Source of the DNA: Algoriphagus zhangzhouensis
GTDB taxonomy: Bacteria; Bacteroidota; Bacteroidia; Cytophagales; Cyclobacteriaceae
DNA: 64,000 nt
Reading direction: 5' to 3'
Assembly: GCF_900148515.1 (NCBI RefSeq)
Contig: NZ_FRXN01000001.1
Location: 62,001-126,000, forward strand
Both the position numbers and the translations under genes were made by a program. The notes beneath the pieces are model-generated. The model was not told where the DNA came from, did no database searches, and was given only the letters and a program-made list of their open reading frames with translations. Each line of letters starts with the position of its first letter. Positions within the stretch are counted from its first letter, which is position 1. Positions 36,061 through 43,971 of the stretch are shown in pieces.

Positions 36061-36390
36061 CTATTCCCATTTCAATTCGTCTCTGTATTCGTTTTCTGAA
36101 TCTTCATTTTCATATTGCTCAAAGTCAAAATCCGGCATCAATTCGGTTTTTACATGATCAACAGATTCATTCAGAGCTTCTACAAATTTGAAGAAATCCT
36201 CCTTATACAAGAATATTTTATGCTTCTCGTATGTAAAGTTATCTCCATTAACTTTTCTTTTGCTCTCGGTAATGGTTAGATAGTAATCATTAGCACGAGT
36301 AGACTTGATATCAAAAAAATAAGTTCTCTTTCCGGCTTTTACCTTTTTAGAAAATATCTCATCTCTATCATAACCTCTTCGATCTTCCAC
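36061..36390 (-). CDS. PUR-alpha-like DUF3276 family protein
   Basis: A 109-residue protein with the PUR-like repeat: EIFSKKVKAGKRTYFFDIKSTRANDYYLTITESKRK, followed by HKIFLYKEDFFKFVEALNE and an acidic tail. The fold resembles eukaryotic Pur-alpha and binds nucleic acids; a crystal structure and DNA/RNA binding are known for a Borrelia relative. It is strongly conserved in Bacteroidota. It is monocistronic, with a terminator 48 bp downstream. Confidence 0.88.
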   Translation of the reverse strand: MEDRRGYDRDEIFSKKVKAGKRTYFFDIKSTRANDYYLTITESKRKVNGDNFTYEKHKIFLYKEDFFKFVEALNESVDHVKTELMPDFDFEQYENEDSENEYRDELKWE

Positions 36391-36539
36391 AATGCGTATA
36401 AGTTTTAGTTTATAGGGGTAATTTTTTCAAAACTAAGATAGCATAATTCAATTCTAGAAATCAAATAGATATTAGAATATTTTTAAAAAAATACCAGAAT
36501 TATTATGAGAAGCTTAAAAACAGCCAAAGAAAACAAAAT

Positions 36540-36562
36540 AAAAGGCGGTTAGGCCGCCTTTT
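36540..36562 (-). terminator. Intrinsic terminator of the ferredoxin gene
   Basis: A nine-pair stem AAAAGGCGG/CCGCCTTTT with a five-base loop. On the minus strand it directly follows, and slightly overlaps, the stop codon of the ferredoxin gene and runs into T-rich sequence. Confidence 0.85.
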
Positions 36563-36908
36563 ATTCACCATGCATAAATGCCTTTTTAGCAAGTAATTGC
36601 TCTTCAGTTTCAGGGTGGTCAGGGTCATCCACACAGCAGTCTACTGGGCAAACTGCAGCACATTGTGGTTCTTCATGAAATCCGTTACACTCAGTACATT
36701 TATCGGTAACGATGTAGTAAAACTCATCTGAAACAGGATCTTGTTTCTCTGTAGCACTTACTACTGTTCCGTCTTCCAAAGTCACTTCTTTCAAAGATGT
36801 ACCTCCACCCCAAGTCCATTCTACGCCACCTTCATAGATTGCAGTATTTGGACATTCTGGTTCGCATGCACCACAGTTGATGCATTCGTCTGTAATCATT
36901 ATAGCCAT
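36561..36908 (-). CDS. 4Fe-4S dicluster ferredoxin
   Basis: A 115-residue protein with two cluster-binding motifs. The first is [12 protein letters not shown] (10-21). The second is [22 protein letters not shown], in which an insertion between Cys residues matches the long type found in YfhL/FdxN-like ferredoxins. It is a soluble one-electron carrier; its partner is not known. It is divergent from the acyl-CoA reductase gene with 119 bp between the starts, so that region must hold both promoters. Confidence 0.92.
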   Translation of the reverse strand: MAIMITDECINCGACEPECPNTAIYEGGVEWTWGGGTSLKEVTLEDGTVVSATEKQDPVSDEFYYIVTDKCTECNGFHEEPQCAAVCPVDCCVDDPDHPETEEQLLAKKAFMHGE

Positions 36909-37015
36909 AACTCAAAAGTTTGTTCAAAAGTAATAAGCATAACCAAGACCGACAATAAAAAGTTGTCATACTAACTAATTTAAAATAATTCTTAGACTCA
37001 TCCGCCTGAATCTGA

Positions 37016-37023
37016 TAAATTTG
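37016..37023 (+). promoter_or_regulatory. Possible -7 promoter box before the acyl-CoA reductase
   Basis: TAAATTTG fits TAnnTTTG and is followed 4 bp later by the ATG at 37028. As at 29187, such closeness would give a leaderless or nearly leaderless mRNA. No -33 box was recognised. Confidence 0.35.
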
Positions 37024-37027
37024 CAGC

Positions 37028-38044
37028 ATGATTGATTTGAATGCACGAATTAATGCCTTTGTTGCTCTTGGAAAAAGAATTCAAAATTTGGACACTTTTG
37101 AAAAGGAGGATCTTTTCCGAAGAGCAGGAAATAAAAATAATTGGTTTACTCCTCAAAGCTGTGAAAATGCATTTGAAGGGTTGGGCTTTATGTTGCAAGA
37201 GGATAAATTAAAAAAATGGCTATCTGGCTATTCATTAGAGAATACATCAGATTCAAAAAATGTTGGAGTCTTGATGGCAGGAAATATTCCGGCAGTAGGG
37301 TTTCATGATATGATGACAGTCCTATTATCTGGTCATAAATTGAGTGCAAAATTGAGTTCAGCTGATGAGGTTTTGATGAAATGGCTGATTGGCCAGTTGA
37401 TAGAGATTGAGCCTGGCTTTGAAAAGCTGATTGAAACGCCAGAAATGTTGAAAGGAAAAGATGCCTATATAGCAACTGGATCTGATAATTCTGCTAGATA
37501 TTTCAATTATTATTTTGGGAAGTATCCTTCTATTATCCGTCAAAATAGAACTTCTGTGGCTATTTTGGATGGATCAGAAGATGAGGAGACTTTAAAAAAA
37601 CTAGGTGTAGATATCTTCACTTATTTTGGATTGGGCTGTAGAAATGTTTCCAAAATCTATGTCAAATCAGAGGAAGAGTTGACTCGATTGCTTGATGCTT
37701 TGAACAGTTTTTCTGATCAAGTTTCATTGCATAAGTTCCATAACAATTACGAATACAATAAATCCATTTATTTGGTAAATACTGAGAAACACTTGGATAA
37801 TGGCTTTTTGATTTTGAAAGAAAGTCAGGAATTGGTTTCTCCTATTGCTGTGGTTTATTACGAGCTTTATTCCTCGGAGCAAGAGCTCAAAGAAAAACTT
37901 GATTCCCTAGAGTCAAAAATTCAATGTGTGGTAGCTAATCCTGAAAAATGGGAGGGGGCTGTTGCTTTTGGTAAAGCTCAATCTCCAGAACCTTGGGATT
38001 ATGCAGATGGAGTTGATACTTTAGATTTCTTGAGTAAGCTTTAA
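37028..38044 (+). CDS. LuxC-like acyl-CoA reductase
   Basis: A 338-residue protein of the LuxC/acyl-CoA reductase family. GVLMAGNIPAVGFHDMMTVLLSGH is the cofactor-binding segment and FGLGCRNVSKIYV holds the catalytic Cys204. It would reduce an acyl-CoA or acyl-enzyme to aldehyde with NAD(P)H. Neither LuxE/LuxD nor luciferase is nearby. Similar stand-alone genes next to a ferredoxin are common in Bacteroidota, but the product is unknown. Its stop overlaps the convergent histidine-kinase gene by 4 bp. Confidence 0.85.
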   Translation: MIDLNARINAFVALGKRIQNLDTFEKEDLFRRAGNKNNWFTPQSCENAFEGLGFMLQEDKLKKWLSGYSLENTSDSKNVGVLMAGNIPAVGFHDMMTVLLSGHKLSAKLSSADEVLMKWLIGQLIEIEPGFEKLIETPEMLKGKDAYIATGSDNSARYFNYYFGKYPSIIRQNRTSVAILDGSEDEETLKKLGVDIFTYFGLGCRNVSKIYVKSEEELTRLLDALNSFSDQVSLHKFHNNYEYNKSIYLVNTEKHLDNGFLILKESQELVSPIAVVYYELYSSEQELKEKLDSLESKIQCVVANPEKWEGAVAFGKAQSPEPWDYADGVDTLDFLSKL

Positions 38045-39810
38045 ATAGTTTCTGGGCTTCCTTTGGGTAGCTCAAGGCAAAATTTGGACCCTTTACCCAT
38101 TTCAGAGGTAATGCTCAACTTCCCATTATTCTTATCTACATAGTCCTTGACTAAGACAAGCCCAAGACCAGTTCCACTTTCGTTATTCTGGCCCCTGGTG
38201 GTAAAAGAAGTGCCCTCTTGAATTTTCTTCAAGTTTTCTGGACTGATTCCTGTTCCTGAATCTTCGACGCAGATTTTTATTCTGTTTCCCGATAGACTAG
38301 TGCTTAAAAGTACTTTTTCCCCTGTTTTCGAAAATTTGATAGCATTATTGATCAGATTTCTAAGAACTAAATCAATCATGTTTTTATCTGCTGACACCCA
38401 TAAATCTTCCTCGGAGTCAATCTCGATTTGAATGTTTTTTTCCTGAGAAATTCTCAACAATAGCTTTTGCTGTTGTTGCAAAAGATGATTGATTTCGAAG
38501 TTTTCAATGTTCAGTTGCTCACCCCGAATTTGCGAACTAGCCCATGCCAATAGATTTTGTAATAATATGGCAACCTGTTCCATGTTTTTGGATAGTTCTG
38601 GAAGTAATTCCATAAACTCTTCTTCACTGATCAATCCAGTTTGAGTCATGTAAATCAACTCTTTGACTCCAAAAATAGGTCCTTTTAGATCATGAGAAAT
38701 AATAGAAAAGAACTTGTCTTTGAGGTCATTAAGTTGCTCCAGATCTTTCTTTTGTTCCCGCAATCTCTTATTTATTTTGAATTGCTCGGTTTGATCATCA
38801 AAAAGTAAAATCTCTCCATATACTCCAGACTTATTTACATCCATTTGGATCAGATCTACTTTGATGATTTGATCTTCGGGATCTTTTGGAATCGAGATAG
38901 TAATGCTACTTTCTTTTTTTCTATTTATTAAATCTAAAATCTCCTGATTTTCTTCAAATAAATTCTTTACCGATACTCCAATTGATATTTTTTCAGGTTG
39001 CTTGACAAAGTTTTTTAGAGCCGGATTGAAGTCTACTATTTTTTGTCTGGCATCTATGACCAATACTCCTCTATTCAAGGCTTCCATTATTCGATTTTGA
39101 GCAATCGGTTTAAGGCTAAATAGACTATATCTCAGGATGGCAAATCCGAGTAGTAAGTAGGTTAATAAAAATGAAAAAGGAGTGAGGTCAATACCGTCAA
39201 AGGGCTTAATTATATGGAGTTGATATAGGACATTTAATATCAATGGGAAGAATCCCGCAATAATCAATAGTTTGGTTTGAGTTCTGAAAATAGGGTCTGC
39301 AAACCTAAATCTCTTCCATAATATCAATGTTCCAGTCACGAAAGCTATATAACTATATGCCGTATGTATGTAATACCATGGCCCTACTTCAATACTTAAA
39401 ATTGGGAACGGGCTTGTGGTATTTACCTCCGTATGTAAATAATGAAGGTGATGGAAATCGTTTGTTATGACCGCTAAAAAAGTTAAAATAGGAATTAGGA
39501 ATATGGCAACTAAAATTAATGGTGATTGCCATTTTTTATAGCCAGTGTATTGTAATGAAAATACCAACCAGGCAGCTGGCATAAAACTTATTCCAATATA
39601 CTCATAATCAATCCAAAAGAGCATTTGATCATGAGTGGTACTACTAAGCTCTAATCCATAAAAAAAGCCCCAAATGCAAACTAAAATCATGGTGACTGCA
39701 ATCCATCTTGTAGAATCGCTTAGCATATAAGCGATATAAAATGAAAGTGCACCGATTAATAAGCTGGAAATCACCAGCGTAGCTGAAAATGGATTAGATA
39801 AAATCTCCAT
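38041..39810 (-). CDS. 7TM sensor histidine kinase with PAS domain
   Basis: A 589-residue membrane kinase. Residues 1-230 hold seven hydrophobic spans of the histidine-kinase 7TM N-terminal domain. Residues 240-345 are a PAS domain (RGVLVIDARQKIVDFNPA). The dimerisation domain contains ISHDLKGPIFG with phospho-acceptor His373. The ATPase domain shows NLINNAIKFS, ICVEDSGTGI and GTGLGL. No response regulator adjoins it, so its partner is elsewhere. The signal is unknown. It is convergent with the reductase and divergent from the AtoE-like gene. Confidence 0.9.
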   Translation of the reverse strand: MEILSNPFSATLVISSLLIGALSFYIAYMLSDSTRWIAVTMILVCIWGFFYGLELSSTTHDQMLFWIDYEYIGISFMPAAWLVFSLQYTGYKKWQSPLILVAIFLIPILTFLAVITNDFHHLHYLHTEVNTTSPFPILSIEVGPWYYIHTAYSYIAFVTGTLILWKRFRFADPIFRTQTKLLIIAGFFPLILNVLYQLHIIKPFDGIDLTPFSFLLTYLLLGFAILRYSLFSLKPIAQNRIMEALNRGVLVIDARQKIVDFNPALKNFVKQPEKISIGVSVKNLFEENQEILDLINRKKESSITISIPKDPEDQIIKVDLIQMDVNKSGVYGEILLFDDQTEQFKINKRLREQKKDLEQLNDLKDKFFSIISHDLKGPIFGVKELIYMTQTGLISEEEFMELLPELSKNMEQVAILLQNLLAWASSQIRGEQLNIENFEINHLLQQQQKLLLRISQEKNIQIEIDSEEDLWVSADKNMIDLVLRNLINNAIKFSKTGEKVLLSTSLSGNRIKICVEDSGTGISPENLKKIQEGTSFTTRGQNNESGTGLGLVLVKDYVDKNNGKLSITSEMGKGSKFCLELPKGSPETI

Positions 39811-39912
39811 TTTTTAGTTGAAATACCTTTACAGGTATTTATATTATGATTAGTTAAAGGGATTGAAGTATAATATTACGTCAATATTTTAAAAGTTTTA
39901 AATCATCTTGGC

Positions 39913-41223
39913 TTGGATTCGAAAAAATCAAATAAATATTCAGTTACACCATTTGATATAGTCCTGTTTCTAACTCTATTCTGTTTTTTTATAGCCATTA
40001 TACACTTAAATAAAGAAGGCAAAACTATCGTAGAAGGACTAGTCTTATCATTGGGCTTTTGGAAAGATGGTTTTTTTGGTCTGCTTGATTTTACCTTGCA
40101 GATGATGATGATTTTAGTCTTTGGATATGCCTTAGCGGTATTTAAACCAATTCATCAATTTTTGAAAAAGATATCTTCTGCTCCGAATAGTAAAGTTTCC
40201 GCAGTCTTGTTTGTTGGGGTAATTACCATGGTTTCGGGCTTGTTCAATTGGGGATTTGGTTTGATTGTAGGTGCCCTTCTGGCCAGATTTGTTTCTAAGG
40301 CAATGCAGGAAAAAGGAGTGATGGTTCATCCAGCCTTATTAGGTGCTGCCGGATATTTGGGGATGGCCGTTTGGCATGGAGGACTTTCGGGATCGGCTCC
40401 ATTGAAAGTTGCCGAAGAGGGACATTTTTTAGAAAGTTCTATTGGAATCATTTCAGTGGACCAAACAATTTTCACAAACTTCAATTTGATTGTTACTGCT
40501 GGACTGCTTCTTGTTTTTATGTTGACACTTTACCTATTGTCGAAAAAGAACCTTCCAAATGAGGTGATAATCAATTCCAAAGAATTGTCACCAATTGCTC
40601 CAGGGAAATCTGGATTTGCAGGGTTGATGGTTGGCATTGCGATGATCCTAGCTGTCGTAGTTCAATTTTTTATTGGGGATGAAGGCTTTGGTTTAGAGTA
40701 TGTCAATTTGAACTGGATGAATTTCATTCTTTTTGCTCTCGTCTTGATTATTTACAGAAACCTGAGCCAATTCACGAAGGCCACATTGGAAGGGTTAAAA
40801 AATTCAGTAGATATTTTTATTCAATTTCCTTTTTATGCCGGAATTCTTGGATTGGTTACTTATTCAGGGCTTTTGGGGTCTGTTTCTCAGTTTTTTCTCA
40901 ATACCACCAATGGGGATGTGTTTCCTTTTTTGGCTTTGACATCTTCTGCGATTGTCAATTTGATGGTTCCATCGGGAGGAGGTCAATGGGCCGTTCAGGG
41001 TCCAATCATCATGGAGGTTGCAAAAAACCTAAATTTAGATTCTGGTAAAATGATTTTGGTTTTTGCCTATGGAGATCAAATTTCGAACCTATTACAGCCA
41101 TTTTGGGCCTTGCCGCTATTAGCGATCACTGGCTTAAGTGCCAGAGAATTACTGAGATACACTGGTTGGTTATTTTTAGCGGGCTTTACATTTTTAGTTG
41201 TGGTTGTATTTTTCTTTTTTTGA
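39913..41223 (+). CDS. atoE: Short-chain fatty acid transporter, AtoE family
   Basis: A 436-residue permease with about 11 spans. Family signatures include NWGFGLIVGALLAR, HGGLSGSAPLKVAEEGH and MVPSGGGQWAVQGPIIMEVA. AtoE carries short-chain fatty acids such as acetoacetate or butyrate. The start is TTG: an ATG would come only at residue 63, inside a span, and the preceding stretch DSKKSNKYSVTPFDIVLF fits the family N-terminus. No other ato gene is nearby. It is followed by the aconitase gene with 141 bp between. Confidence 0.88.
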   Translation: MDSKKSNKYSVTPFDIVLFLTLFCFFIAIIHLNKEGKTIVEGLVLSLGFWKDGFFGLLDFTLQMMMILVFGYALAVFKPIHQFLKKISSAPNSKVSAVLFVGVITMVSGLFNWGFGLIVGALLARFVSKAMQEKGVMVHPALLGAAGYLGMAVWHGGLSGSAPLKVAEEGHFLESSIGIISVDQTIFTNFNLIVTAGLLLVFMLTLYLLSKKNLPNEVIINSKELSPIAPGKSGFAGLMVGIAMILAVVVQFFIGDEGFGLEYVNLNWMNFILFALVLIIYRNLSQFTKATLEGLKNSVDIFIQFPFYAGILGLVTYSGLLGSVSQFFLNTTNGDVFPFLALTSSAIVNLMVPSGGGQWAVQGPIIMEVAKNLNLDSGKMILVFAYGDQISNLLQPFWALPLLAITGLSARELLRYTGWLFLAGFTFLVVVVFFFF

Positions 41224-41313
41224 ATGGAATTAAAATAGTCTAAAATGGTTTTAAATAAGGATAAACCAGCGTTTTGAACATTTGTCTGGTTATCTATTTC
41301 GCTTCGAAGTTCC

Positions 41314-41321
41314 TATATTTG
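41314..41321 (+). promoter_or_regulatory. Probable -7 promoter box of the aconitase gene
   Basis: TATATTTGC matches the Bacteroidota TAnnTTTG box and is followed by a 43-bp leader to the ATG. A TTTG at 41281 is farther upstream than the usual 19-21 bp, so the -33 part is uncertain. Confidence 0.45.
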
Positions 41322-41364
41322 CAGCGAAAATTTTGAACCATTTACACACCTAAAATCATATACA

Positions 41365-43629
41365 ATGGCTTTTGATATTGACATGATCAAGGAAGTGTAT
41401 GCCCGCTATCCAGAAAGAATAGCAGCTGCTCGTGCGGCAGTCGGTAGGCCACTTACCCTGACAGAAAAGATTTTGTATTCTCACTTGACTGAAGGAACTG
41501 CTTCTCAGGCTTATGATAGAGGAAAATCCTATGTGGATTTCCAGCCTGATAGAGTTGCTATGCAAGATGCAACCGCTCAAATGGCATTGTTGCAGTTTAT
41601 GCAAGCTGGGAAAGACAAAGTTGCTGTACCCTCTACAGTTCACTGTGATCACTTGATCCAAGCTGAAGTAGGAGCTGATAAAGATTTGGACAAAGCCAAA
41701 GACAAAAACCGTGAAGTTTATGATTTCTTGGCATCTGTTTCCAATAAGTATGGCATCGGTTTCTGGAAGCCAGGAGCAGGTATTATTCACCAAGTAGTCC
41801 TTGAGAATTATTCTTTCCCTGGAGGAATGATGATCGGTACTGACTCTCATACTCCAAACGCTGGTGGTCTAGGTATGATCGCAATTGGTGTCGGTGGTGC
41901 TGATGCTTGTGACGTGATGGCTGGATTGCCATGGGAGCTGAAGTTTCCAAAGCTTATCGGTGTGAAGTTGACCGGGAAAATGTCAGGTTGGACTTCTGCT
42001 AAAGACGTTATTTTGAAAGTAGCTGGTATCCTTACTGTAAAAGGAGGAACCGGAGCTATTGTTGAATATTTCGGAGAAGGAGCTCGTTCTCTTTCTGCTA
42101 CTGGTAAAGGTACCATCTGTAACATGGGTGCTGAAATCGGTGCAACTACCTCTATCTTCGGATACGATGAAAAATCTGCCGCTTACCTTCAAGGAACTGG
42201 TAGAGCTGATATCGCTGAGTTGGCAAATGGAATCGCAGAACACCTAACTGGTGACGATGAAGTTTACGCTGATCCAGCTTCTTACTTCGATCAAGTAATC
42301 GAAATCAACCTTTCTGAGTTGGAGCCACACGTGAACGGTCCATTCACTCCAGATTTGGCTTGGCCTATCTCTAAATTTGCTGCTGCTGTGAAAGAAAACG
42401 GCTGGCCAGCAAAATTGGATGTTGGTTTGATAGGATCTTGTACCAACTCTTCTTACGAAGATATTTCAAGAGCAGCTTCTTTGGCTCAGCAGGCAGTAGA
42501 CAAGAAATTGGTTGCTAAGTCTGAGTACACAATCACTCCAGGATCTGAGCAAGTTCGTTATACAGTTGACAGGGATGGTTTCTTGGACACCTTCGGTCAA
42601 ATGGGTGGAGTTGTTTTGGCTAATGCTTGTGGACCTTGTATCGGTCAGTGGGCAAGACATGGAGCAGATAAGCAGGAGAAAAACTCTATTATCACTTCAT
42701 TCAACAGAAACTTTGCAAAGCGTGCTGATGGTAACCCTAATACTCACGCATTTGTAGCTTCTCCAGAAATCGTGACAGCTTTGGCTATCGCAGGAGATTT
42801 GACTTTCAATCCAATGACTGATACGTTGGTCAATGAAGAAGGTCAAGCAGTGAAATTGGACGAGCCTAAAGGTTTGGAACTTCCTACAAAAGGATTTGCT
42901 GTAGAGGATGCAGGTTATCAAGCTCCAGCAGCAGATGGTTCTGGTGTTGAAGTAATCGTGAGCCCAACTTCTGAGCGTCTTCAATTGCTAGCTTCTTTCT
43001 CTCCTTGGGAAGGTACAGATTTGAAAGGTTTGAAGCTTTTGATTAAAGCAAAAGGAAAATGTACTACTGACCACATCTCTATGGCAGGTCCATGGTTGAG
43101 ATACAGAGGTCACTTGGATAACATTTCCAATAACATGTTGATCGGTGCTGTCAATGCTTTCAATGACTCAACCAACTCTGTGAAAAACCAATTGACTGGT
43201 GAGTATGGGGAAGTGCCAGCTACTCAGAGATACTATAAAGCTAACGGAATCGGAAGTATTGTAGTAGGAGATGAGAACTACGGTGAAGGATCTTCTCGTG
43301 AGCACGCAGCAATGGAGCCTAGATTCTTGGGTGTTCGTGCGATTTTGGTGAAATCATTTGCTAGAATTCACGAAACTAACCTGAAGAAGCAAGGTATGTT
43401 GGCATTGACATTTGCTAACCCTGCAGATTACGATAAAGTATTGGAAGATGATTCTATCGATATCGTAGGTCTTGATTCATTTGCTCCTGGAAAATCACTT
43501 CAGGTGGTGTTGAACCATGCAGATGGGTCTTCTGACACTATTGAGGTAAATCATACTTACAATGAAGGTCAGATCGAATGGTTCAAGGCAGGTTCTGCTT
43601 TGAATTTGATCAAAGCAGCGAATGCTTAA
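41365..43629 (+). CDS. acnA: Aconitate hydratase (mitochondrial type)
   Basis: A 754-residue enzyme isomerising citrate to isocitrate in the TCA cycle. The [4Fe-4S] ligands are Cys359 ([10 protein letters not shown]), Cys422 and Cys425 ([10 protein letters not shown]). The swivel domain includes [14 protein letters not shown] and [14 protein letters not shown]. The length matches the mitochondrial-type aconitase of Bacteroidota, not the 890-residue AcnA or AcnB. Codon use is more G+C-rich and uniform than in neighbouring genes, which fits strong expression. It is monocistronic with its own terminator. The symbol is used loosely (acn). Confidence 0.96.
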   Translation: MAFDIDMIKEVYARYPERIAAARAAVGRPLTLTEKILYSHLTEGTASQAYDRGKSYVDFQPDRVAMQDATAQMALLQFMQAGKDKVAVPSTVHCDHLIQAEVGADKDLDKAKDKNREVYDFLASVSNKYGIGFWKPGAGIIHQVVLENYSFPGGMMIGTDSHTPNAGGLGMIAIGVGGADACDVMAGLPWELKFPKLIGVKLTGKMSGWTSAKDVILKVAGILTVKGGTGAIVEYFGEGARSLSATGKGTICNMGAEIGATTSIFGYDEKSAAYLQGTGRADIAELANGIAEHLTGDDEVYADPASYFDQVIEINLSELEPHVNGPFTPDLAWPISKFAAAVKENGWPAKLDVGLIGSCTNSSYEDISRAASLAQQAVDKKLVAKSEYTITPGSEQVRYTVDRDGFLDTFGQMGGVVLANACGPCIGQWARHGADKQEKNSIITSFNRNFAKRADGNPNTHAFVASPEIVTALAIAGDLTFNPMTDTLVNEEGQAVKLDEPKGLELPTKGFAVEDAGYQAPAADGSGVEVIVSPTSERLQLLASFSPWEGTDLKGLKLLIKAKGKCTTDHISMAGPWLRYRGHLDNISNNMLIGAVNAFNDSTNSVKNQLTGEYGEVPATQRYYKANGIGSIVVGDENYGEGSSREHAAMEPRFLGVRAILVKSFARIHETNLKKQGMLALTFANPADYDKVLEDDSIDIVGLDSFAPGKSLQVVLNHADGSSDTIEVNHTYNEGQIEWFKAGSALNLIKAANA

Positions 43630-43650
43630 TCTACATTGAATAATAACAAG

Positions 43651-43677
43651 AAACCGCAGCTGATTCAGTTGCGGTTT
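43651..43677 (+). terminator. Intrinsic terminator of the aconitase gene
   Basis: A twelve-pair stem starting AAACCGCAGCTG (one G-T pair) with a three-base loop, followed by TTTTTTT. Confidence 0.88.
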
Positions 43678-43971
43678 TTTTGTTGCCCATTTTTTTCTAT
43701 TCAGGAAGTGGCCTCAGTTTTTTATCCAAAAGCCTGTTTAAATGATTATAGTACAGATTTTAGATTAGCTGGATTTTTTTAAGAGGGAAACAAAGCCCCG
43801 TTTATGGAATAAATATGAGTGTTTTTATAAATTTTAACGCCTTTTTCTAGTTTGAAAAGTTAAATACTTGCTATGAAATACAAATTGCTGTATGTTTACA
43901 GTAAATAAGTGAAGGGTTAATTTATCTAACAAACTAGAACGCATAATACCCTCATTTGAAAGAATAATTCA
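43678..43971. other. Intergenic region without recognised features
   Basis: About 290 bp between the aconitase terminator and the hybrid kinase start. It is A+T-rich. I see no ORF, repeat or clear promoter box; ordinary promoter sequence for the kinase is assumed to lie here. Confidence 0.5.

Noticed and set aside
41356..41850. 164-residue ORF antisense to the start of aconitase
   Set aside because: Mirror of a strongly conserved, highly expressed gene; the product has no recognisable domain.
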